Shown: positions 15,599 to 20,040 of the stretch, piece by piece
Position numbering within the stretch: position 1 is the first letter of the stretch
Layout of the letters: the number at the start of each line of letters is the position of its first letter
Assembly: GCA_020024185.1 (NCBI GenBank)
Contig: JAHHUD010000023.1
Coordinates: forward strand, 1-20,040
Direction: 5' to 3'
DNA length: 20,040 nt
Origin: Oscillospiraceae bacterium
GTDB taxonomy: Bacteria > Bacillota > Clostridia > Oscillospirales > Ruminococcaceae
Made by a program: the position numbers and the translations under genes
The notes under the pieces: generated by a model
What the model was told of the DNA's origin: nothing
The model's database searches: none
Seen by the model: only the letters and a program-made list of their open reading frames with translations

Positions 15599-16216
15599 TT
15601 ATTTTCTCTTGACAAAAGCTTTTTTCTTTTTATTAATAGCTTTTTTATTCTTTTTATTAGGTTTTTTTACACTAAAACCAAATGTACCTATCTTTTTGCC
15701 TAGTTCAAAATATTGTCCATGTGCATAAGCCATAAGACCTGCTTTTTCAATTTCAAGTCTGCCTTTTTCATCTATAAGGTTTTCATTTACCAAAACTCCA
15801 GTAACATCTGCCATAAACATATCATGACTGCCAAGATGAACAATCTGCGTAACTTTACAAGTAAGAGAAATTGGTGTTTCTGATATTGCTGGGCAAGTAT
15901 ATCCTTCCACTTCGTATGGGGTTAAATTCATAGCTTTAAACTTGTCTTCATTTGCCCCAGAACGACAACCACAATAATCAATTTCTTTAACCAATTTTGC
16001 TGTTGGCATATTGATTATAAATTCTCCGCTTTCTTTAATTATGTTATAAGAATATCTTTCTGGACGCACACTAATGTATGTTTTTGGAGGTTGGCTGTTT
16101 ATAATTCCTGTCCATGCAATTGTTATTGCATTTGGTTTTTCTATTGTACCACAAGACACTATTGCAGGCGGTACTGGTGTTAATAATGTGGCACCTGGCC
16201 AAGAAATTTTTTTCAT
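15599..16216 (-). CDS. Flavin reductase family protein (flavoredoxin-like)
   Basis: A 205-residue FMN-binding split-barrel protein of the flavin reductase/flavoredoxin group, likely cytoplasmic. Visible signatures: an N-terminal PPAIVSCGT strand, NAITIAWTGIINSQPP (flavin-binding loop with the T/S-x-x-S-x-x-P pattern), ISVRPERYSYNII, GEFIINMPT, and YCGCRSGANEDKF. The C-terminal 22 residues are extremely basic (12 Lys, 1 Arg), beyond the conserved fold. The frame is open to a GTG at 16228 but ATG 16216 is chosen because AAGGTGA sits 9 bases before it and contains that GTG. It is a single-gene unit with its own promoter and terminator. Substrate (flavin, ferric chelate or other acceptor) is not deducible. 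Confidence 0.87.
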   Translation of the reverse strand: MKKISWPGATLLTPVPPAIVSCGTIEKPNAITIAWTGIINSQPPKTYISVRPERYSYNIIKESGEFIINMPTAKLVKEIDYCGCRSGANEDKFKAMNLTPYEVEGYTCPAISETPISLTCKVTQIVHLGSHDMFMADVTGVLVNENLIDEKGRLEIEKAGLMAYAHGQYFELGKKIGTFGFSVKKPNKKNKKAINKKKKAFVKRK

Positions 16217-16230
16217 ATATTTTTTCACCT

Positions 16231-16257
16231 TGATATTATAAATTACTTATAATATCA
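16231..16257. promoter_or_regulatory. Inverted repeat, candidate operator at the flavin reductase promoter
   Basis: TGATATTATAA (16231-16241) and TTATAATATCA (16247-16257) are perfect 11-base arms around ATTAC. It overlaps the predicted -10 element and start site and reaches the ribosome binding site, so it may act as an operator or as a 5' leader hairpin. Confidence 0.6.
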
Positions 16258-16282
16258 TACCAAATTTTAATCTGGGATACAA
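16254..16282 (-). promoter_or_regulatory. Sigma-A promoter of the flavin reductase gene
   Basis: On the - strand TTGTAT (16277-16282), 17 bases, TATGAT (16254-16259); start predicted near 16247, inside the inverted repeat. Confidence 0.65.
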
Positions 16283-16304
16283 TACAAAAATCAATACACT
16301 ATTT

Positions 16305-16562
16305 TTACATAAACAAAATATTTAAAATCAAAATTGCAATTATGCCTGGAAGTGATATTACTGTTGCAACAAAAGCTGTAAATGGATTTACTGCTATATA
16401 ACACCCTGTTATACCAGAAACAAGATTTACAGATAATAGTGCTACAATACCACACATTGCACTTTTAAAGGCTGTTACGATAGGATGTTTTGCTTTTGTA
16501 AATGTATAAATTATTGCAAAACCACCAAGTAACATCACAACCAACATAATTTTTGAACTCAT
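16305..16562 (-). CDS. bofA: BofA-family pro-sigma-K processing inhibitor
   Basis: An 85-residue membrane protein, mostly hydrophobic with two to three segments. In Bacillus BofA holds the SpoIVFB protease inactive in the forespore outer membrane until the sigma-K checkpoint is passed. The conserved C-terminal signature is seen: NLVSGITGCYIAVNPFTAFV followed by SLPGIIAILIL (compare the family's NLxGxxxGxxIPLNPxTAxxxGxLGxPG). The ATG overlaps the stop of the upstream gene as TAATG, with CGGGAG before it. In Bacillus, yaaL and bofA are also neighbours. Whether this clostridial member controls sigma-K is not shown by sequence. Confidence 0.85.
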   Translation of the reverse strand: MSSKIMLVVMLLGGFAIIYTFTKAKHPIVTAFKSAMCGIVALLSVNLVSGITGCYIAVNPFTAFVATVISLPGIIAILILNILFM

Positions 16563-16825
16563 TATTTTTCTCCCGACTTCACTATATTTTCTTCAGGAAT
16601 ATATATATATTCCAAATTCTTTAATTTTTTTATAATATAGTCATATTGATGTATAAGCGCTATTCTCTCATATATATTGCTATCTATAAGTCTTTCATCT
16701 ATTGCCATATTAAAAAAAGTATCATTCCTTTGTATAAGGTATTTACATTCTTCAAGTTCTTTTTTTAGTTCCTCAATTTCTAATTCTTTTTCTGTTTTAA
16801 CTTTTTTATTGAATAAATTTAACAT
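16562..16825 (-). CDS. YaaL-like DUF2508 family protein
   Basis: An 87-residue cytoplasmic protein of unknown function, highly charged and mostly helical. The N-terminal KTEKELEIEELKKELEECKYLIQ is a probable coiled coil, followed by NDTFFNMAIDERLIDSNIYERIALIHQYDYIIKKLK, the typical DUF2508 core with a family-like F-N-x-x-x-D/E-x-x-L-I-D. Assignment is supported by its place directly before bofA, the order of yaaL-bofA in Bacillus. AAAGGCGG lies 5 bases before the ATG. Likely co-transcribed and translationally coupled with bofA; recR, the usual upstream neighbour in Bacillus, is not here. Confidence 0.78.
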   Translation of the reverse strand: MLNLFNKKVKTEKELEIEELKKELEECKYLIQRNDTFFNMAIDERLIDSNIYERIALIHQYDYIIKKLKNLEYIYIPEENIVKSGEK

Positions 16826-16859
16826 AACAACCGCCTTTCTGTGTTGTTATTGTTGGTAT

Positions 16860-16888
16860 TTTATATATTTATATTCATAATTTTCCAA
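16860..16888 (-). promoter_or_regulatory. Possible promoter of the yaaL-bofA pair
   Basis: On the - strand TTGGAA (16883-16888), 17 bases, TATAAA (16860-16865), just after the rnr terminator. Moderate match in AT-rich DNA. Confidence 0.4.
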
Positions 16889-16921
16889 AAAAATAACAGC
16901 AGATTATAATATCTGCTGTTA
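16886..16921 (-). terminator. Rho-independent terminator of rnr
   Basis: An 11-bp stem (TAACAGCAGAT 16894-16904 with ATCTGCTGTTA 16911-16921) and 6-base loop, followed on the - strand by TTTTTTTGG. It begins 9 bases after the rnr stop. Confidence 0.9.
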
Positions 16922-16929
16922 AATTTATT

Positions 16930-19035
16930 CTATTTATTTATAAATTGAAAGTCTATATTGCCTTTCATAATATCACAACCAATAACTTTAACTTTTACAT
17001 TATCACCAATTGTATATCTCTTTCCTGTAACTGGACAATATAAACGAAAACCTTCTTGTAATATTGGATTTGCCATATCAATAAGAGAAATATGGACAAG
17101 ACCTTCCACAGTATTTTCAAGTGCAACATACACACCAAAGTTCATAACACTTGTCACTATTCCATCAAATACTTCTCCTATATGCTGTTGCATGTATTCT
17201 GCTTTATAAACATCTGTTGCATCTCGTTCTATCTGCATTGCAGCAATTTCTGTATTAGATGACTGTTCTGACGCAGCCTTTGCAAATTTTTCATATTTCT
17301 TTTTGATTTTTTCCTTTGGCATACCATTTACTACATCTGTAAGTATACGATGTATTGCAAGGTCAGGATAACGACGAATCGGACTTGTAAAGTGTGCATA
17401 GTCATCAAGAGATAATCCAAAGTGTCCTTGTGGCTCTTGAAAATATTTTGCTTTGGACTGAGCACGCAAAACACCGGAATGTACAAACTGCTGTAATGAA
17501 GTATTTCTAGTTTTATCAAGAAGTCTTGAAAATGTTGATTGCAAGCTTTCCCCTTTTTTTACATCAAGTTTAAGACCAAATCTTCTAAGATTTTCTTTTA
17601 AAGTAAACAATTTTTCTGCATCTGGTTCTTGATGGACACGATAAACAAATGGAACACCAAGTTTTTTGGCAAGATTTGCAGAACAACCATTAGCTAAAAG
17701 CATAAATTCTTCAATCATTTTTTCGCTTTCGCCACGTTCTCTTTTTTCTATACCAATAGCTTTTTTCTTTTCATCGAAAATGATATAAGCTTCATCACTT
17801 TCAATATCCATTGCACCACGTTGTATACGTTTTTTATTAAGCTTTTCGTAAAGCTCCATAGCAATATTTATGCTTTCATTAACCATAGAGTATTTATCTT
17901 TAATTTCTTTAGAAGCTTTTCCAGATAAAATATCATTTATTTCACTATATACGCCTTTCAAACAGCTTTTAATAACAGATTTATAAAAACGATAGCTTTT
18001 AACAGTACCATTTTCATCAAGCTGCATATCACAAGTAAATGCAAGTCTTTCTTCATTTGGATTAAGAGAGCAAGCAAAATTTGAAAGTTCTTTTGGCAAC
18101 ATTGGTATAACACTATCCCCAAAATAAATTGAAGTACCACGATTAAATGCTGCCTGATTTACAAAACTTGCAGGTTTTACAAAGTGGCTTACATCAGCAA
18201 TATGAACACAAAGATTATAACCATTTTCTGTTTTTTCAACTGAAATTGCATCATCTATATCCTTTGTTTTTGCAGAATCTATTGTAAAGATAATTTTATC
18301 TGTAAGATTTTCACGGAATTTATATTCTGTTTCCATATTGATTCTGGATACAACTTCATGTACTTCGTTAATAACTTTTTCTTCAAATTCCTGTTCAATT
18401 TGTTTTTCTGCAAGAATGAGATTTACAGATTTTTCACTATTATTTATACGTCCTATATTCTCTTTTATTTTTGCAGAAAGATTTCTATGACTTCTACCTC
18501 TGCCATATACATCAACGAGAATTACATCTCCTTCTTTAAGCGTTTTCTTTCTGTTTTCAATTGGTAAAGCTAAAACCGGTGTATCTTTAAGAACTGCGTA
18601 AAAATTGCCGTGTTCTCTTTCAACACTAGCAACGGCATTTGTTTTTTCTTTTACAATTTCTATAACTTCGCCCTCAAAAGCATGGCGTTTTGAAGGTATT
18701 TTTTTAATCTCTACAACATCTCCAACTATACAGCCCATCATAAATTTTCCGGCAACAAAAATATCTTTTTCTATCCCTTCAACCCTTACAAAACCATAAT
18801 TTTCTGTAAGTTTTACAACTGTACCTTGAAGTGTATCTTTTTTCTTTTCTTTCTTTTTACCATTTGGAGAATTTTTAAGTACAATCATACCATTTTTCTC
18901 ATCAATGATACCATTATTATACAACTCATCCATTGCAGCAAAAAACTTTTTACTTGCTTTAAATTTTGTTTGTAGTGATTTATATTTTTTAGGACCTTTC
19001 TCAAGTTCTTTTATAATTCTTTCTTTTATTGGCAT
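16930..19035 (-). CDS. rnr: Ribonuclease R
   Basis: A processive 3'-5' exoribonuclease that degrades structured RNA and takes part in trans-translation and rRNA quality control. The 701-residue protein has a winged-helix-like N terminus (1-55), cold-shock domains (about 70-200, GFVRVEG and FYAVLKDTP), the RNB catalytic domain (about 235-570) with TIDSAKTKDIDDAI (metal Asp253, 259, 261, 262) and HFTSPIRRYPDL (548-559), and an S1 RNA-binding domain (620-700, GIVTSVMNFGVYVAL and GLVHISLID). AAAGG lies 7 bases before the ATG. It follows secG, the common Firmicutes order, but a strong terminator separates them. A weak promoter (TTGTTA-18-TACTAT) may lie in the 90-base gap. smpB and ssrA, frequent downstream neighbours, are absent. 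Confidence 0.97.
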   Translation of the reverse strand: MPIKERIIKELEKGPKKYKSLQTKFKASKKFFAAMDELYNNGIIDEKNGMIVLKNSPNGKKKEKKKDTLQGTVVKLTENYGFVRVEGIEKDIFVAGKFMMGCIVGDVVEIKKIPSKRHAFEGEVIEIVKEKTNAVASVEREHGNFYAVLKDTPVLALPIENRKKTLKEGDVILVDVYGRGRSHRNLSAKIKENIGRINNSEKSVNLILAEKQIEQEFEEKVINEVHEVVSRINMETEYKFRENLTDKIIFTIDSAKTKDIDDAISVEKTENGYNLCVHIADVSHFVKPASFVNQAAFNRGTSIYFGDSVIPMLPKELSNFACSLNPNEERLAFTCDMQLDENGTVKSYRFYKSVIKSCLKGVYSEINDILSGKASKEIKDKYSMVNESINIAMELYEKLNKKRIQRGAMDIESDEAYIIFDEKKKAIGIEKRERGESEKMIEEFMLLANGCSANLAKKLGVPFVYRVHQEPDAEKLFTLKENLRRFGLKLDVKKGESLQSTFSRLLDKTRNTSLQQFVHSGVLRAQSKAKYFQEPQGHFGLSLDDYAHFTSPIRRYPDLAIHRILTDVVNGMPKEKIKKKYEKFAKAASEQSSNTEIAAMQIERDATDVYKAEYMQQHIGEVFDGIVTSVMNFGVYVALENTVEGLVHISLIDMANPILQEGFRLYCPVTGKRYTIGDNVKVKVIGCDIMKGNIDFQFINK

Positions 19036-19083
19036 AAATAACCTTTCTTTTGTAGTTTAATAGTAAATATTATGGCTAATTTA

Positions 19084-19113
19084 TAACAAAAAACTCGCCC
19101 ATAAGGCGAGTTT
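19084..19113 (-). terminator. Rho-independent terminator of secG
   Basis: A perfect 9-bp GC-rich stem (AAACTCGCC 19091-19099 with GGCGAGTTT 19105-19113) and 5-base loop, followed on the - strand by TTTTTTGTT, directly after secG. Some readthrough to rnr is possible. Confidence 0.88.
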
Positions 19114-19125
19114 AAGGCTTTTTGA

Positions 19126-19371
19126 TTATTTTGCAAAGATGCTGATTGCGCTAACAGCAAGTGTTAATACAAAAAATGCAATACCTACAATTTTTGTAAG
19201 ATGAGCAAGTTTTGCGTCAGCTGTTCTGGATTGCATATCACCGTAAACATCGCTACCACCTGTCATTGCTGCCATACCGTTTGTTTTAGCTTCTTGAGCT
19301 ATAACTAATAATATTATAACAACACTGCAAAAAATAAGCAGTACACCGCTGATGATTTCCAAGATACCCAT
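19126..19371 (-). CDS. secG: Preprotein translocase subunit SecG
   Basis: An 81-residue inner-membrane subunit of SecYEG that aids SecA-driven export. It has two hydrophobic segments (about 3-24 and 60-79) separated by a short polar loop with the family's GGS-like stretch (AAMTGGSDVYGDMQSRTADAKL), followed by LTKIVGIAFF. GGAGGT lies 9 bases before the ATG. Its own promoter lies upstream and terminator downstream. Confidence 0.95.
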   Translation of the reverse strand: MGILEIISGVLLIFCSVVIILLVIAQEAKTNGMAAMTGGSDVYGDMQSRTADAKLAHLTKIVGIAFFVLTLAVSAISIFAK

Positions 19372-19409
19372 TTAACACGACCTCCGTCCTTTGTGTATAT
19401 GACCTATTT

Positions 19410-19438
19410 ATTATACTATATAGACAAAAATTATGCAA
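19410..19438 (-). promoter_or_regulatory. Sigma-A promoter of secG
   Basis: On the - strand TTGCAT (19433-19438), 17 bases, TATAAT (19410-19415), giving a start near 19403 and a leader of about 32 bases. Confidence 0.75.
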
Positions 19439-19459
19439 GTTATATTTTATATATTCATT

Positions 19460-19482
19460 TATAATAAAGCTTTTTTAGCTTT
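19460..19482 (-). terminator. Possible weak terminator of the topoisomerase gene
   Basis: A 6-bp stem (AAAGCT 19466-19471 with AGCTTT 19477-19482) with a 5-base loop just after the stop codon. On the - strand the tail is ATTATAAATG, so the T run is poor. Confidence 0.35.
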
Positions 19483-19488
19483 TTTCAA

Positions 19489-20040
19489 TTATAAACTTAA
19501 CTGTTGCTGAATAACATTATCATCTTTCATAAAACTTCCTGCTGCCGGAATTGTTTTTGTTTTATATTTTGTAATGTTTACAAAATTATCCTCTTGTGCC
19601 AATTTAACAGATTTAACAAACTGGTTTTTCTTTAATGTTTGCACTTGTATACCGGCAGAATTTTTTGTTGTTTTTTCTGAAATTTGACTTGTATTAACAA
19701 CTAATGCACGATTTACTGATGAAATAAATACAATATCTGTATTTTCTGTACAATATATTATATCAACAAGTTTTGCTTTGTCAGAGTAGGCATTTATAAG
19801 CTTTTTACGATTTTGTTTTGTTTCATATGATGAAAGCTGAACTTTTGTAGCTTTACCATTATCAAAACAAAATACAACAAATCCTTTATAGTCTTTTGTG
19901 TGGATAAGTTTTATTATTTCTTCTCCATCTTCCATAGCAAGCTTAGCAGGTGCAAACTCTCCCATGACACTTGCTTTTGTATCTTCAAACATATTAGCCT
20001 TACACTTATAAACTTGATGTTTATTAGTGAAAAACATAAG
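19489..20040 (-). CDS. Type IIA DNA topoisomerase subunit A, C-terminal part (5' end outside window)
   Basis: Only the last 183 codons are visible; the frame stays open to the right edge. The sequence is the beta-pinwheel C-terminal domain of GyrA/ParC, which wraps DNA: FFTNKHQVYKCKA is a typical blade (compare FFTnkGkvyrlka), followed by repeated blade patterns GFVVFCFDNGKATKVQL, DIVFISSVNRALVVNTSQI and an ending KTKTIPAAGSFM. The blades lack a clear GyrA-box (QRRGGKG), which would favour a ParC/topoisomerase IV-like or divergent GyrA paralogue, but that box could lie upstream. Distinguishing gyrA from parC needs the missing part. It is followed by the secG promoter. Confidence 0.8.
   Translation of the reverse strand, partial: LMFFTNKHQVYKCKANMFEDTKASVMGEFAPAKLAMEDGEEIIKLIHTKDYKGFVVFCFDNGKATKVQLSSYETKQNRKKLINAYSDKAKLVDIIYCTENTDIVFISSVNRALVVNTSQISEKTTKNSAGIQVQTLKKNQFVKSVKLAQEDNFVNITKYKTKTIPAAGSFMKDDNVIQQQLSL

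Noticed and set aside
1..20040. CRISPR arrays, tRNA/rRNA genes, insertion sequences, toxin-antitoxin or phage-defence cassettes.
   Set aside because: No regularly spaced repeats, cloverleaf-like sequences, transposases or known defence domains were found by reading both strands.

Overview
The window is an AT-rich, gene-dense chromosomal segment from a strictly anaerobic, spore-forming low-GC Firmicute, most likely a member of the Clostridia. Sporulation genes (spoIID, a yaaL/DUF2508-bofA pair) point to an endospore former. An oxygen-sensitive class III ribonucleotide reductase, a clostridial-type FeoAB ferrous iron system and a single-cluster ferredoxin point to anaerobic life. Gene starts carry strong AGGAGG-like ribosome binding sites. 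No species can be named from sequence alone.

Layout from left to right. (1) Bases 1-3190: the 3' bulk of spoIID (+), a convergent AraC-family regulator (-), then a family 8 glycosyltransferase (+) and a small ferredoxin (+). (2) 3194-5630: the feoA-feoB operon (-) with a palindromic candidate operator just upstream. (3) 5653-6421: a lone M15-type peptidase with a peptidoglycan-binding domain (-), with a possible mother-cell sporulation promoter. (4) 6520-10175: a glycolytic operon pgk-tpiA-gpmI (+) with a good sigma-A promoter, an intercistronic hairpin and a rho-independent terminator. (5) 10449-12131: a B12-binding-domain radical SAM protein (-). (6) 12177-15511: an anaerobic deoxynucleotide operon nrdD-nrdG-dut (-) preceded by two NrdR-box-like sites, one of which fills the spacer of the promoter. 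(7) 15552-16282: a flavin reductase family gene (-) with a near-perfect palindrome over its -10 region. (8) 16305-16888: yaaL(DUF2508)-bofA (-). (9) 16895-20040: rnr, secG and the 3' end of a type IIA topoisomerase subunit A gene (-).

Functionally this is mostly housekeeping: lower glycolysis, dNTP supply without oxygen, iron import, RNA turnover, protein export and sporulation. No tRNA, rRNA, CRISPR array, insertion sequence, prophage or plainly novel multi-gene system is visible. The most interesting signals are regulatory: the NrdR-type promoter architecture, the feoA and flavin-reductase palindromes (which share an 11-mer), and unexplained intergenic structures. Several computed longest reading frames begin too early; corrected starts are proposed for pgk, gpmI, dut, nrdD and the flavin reductase gene, based on ribosome binding sites.
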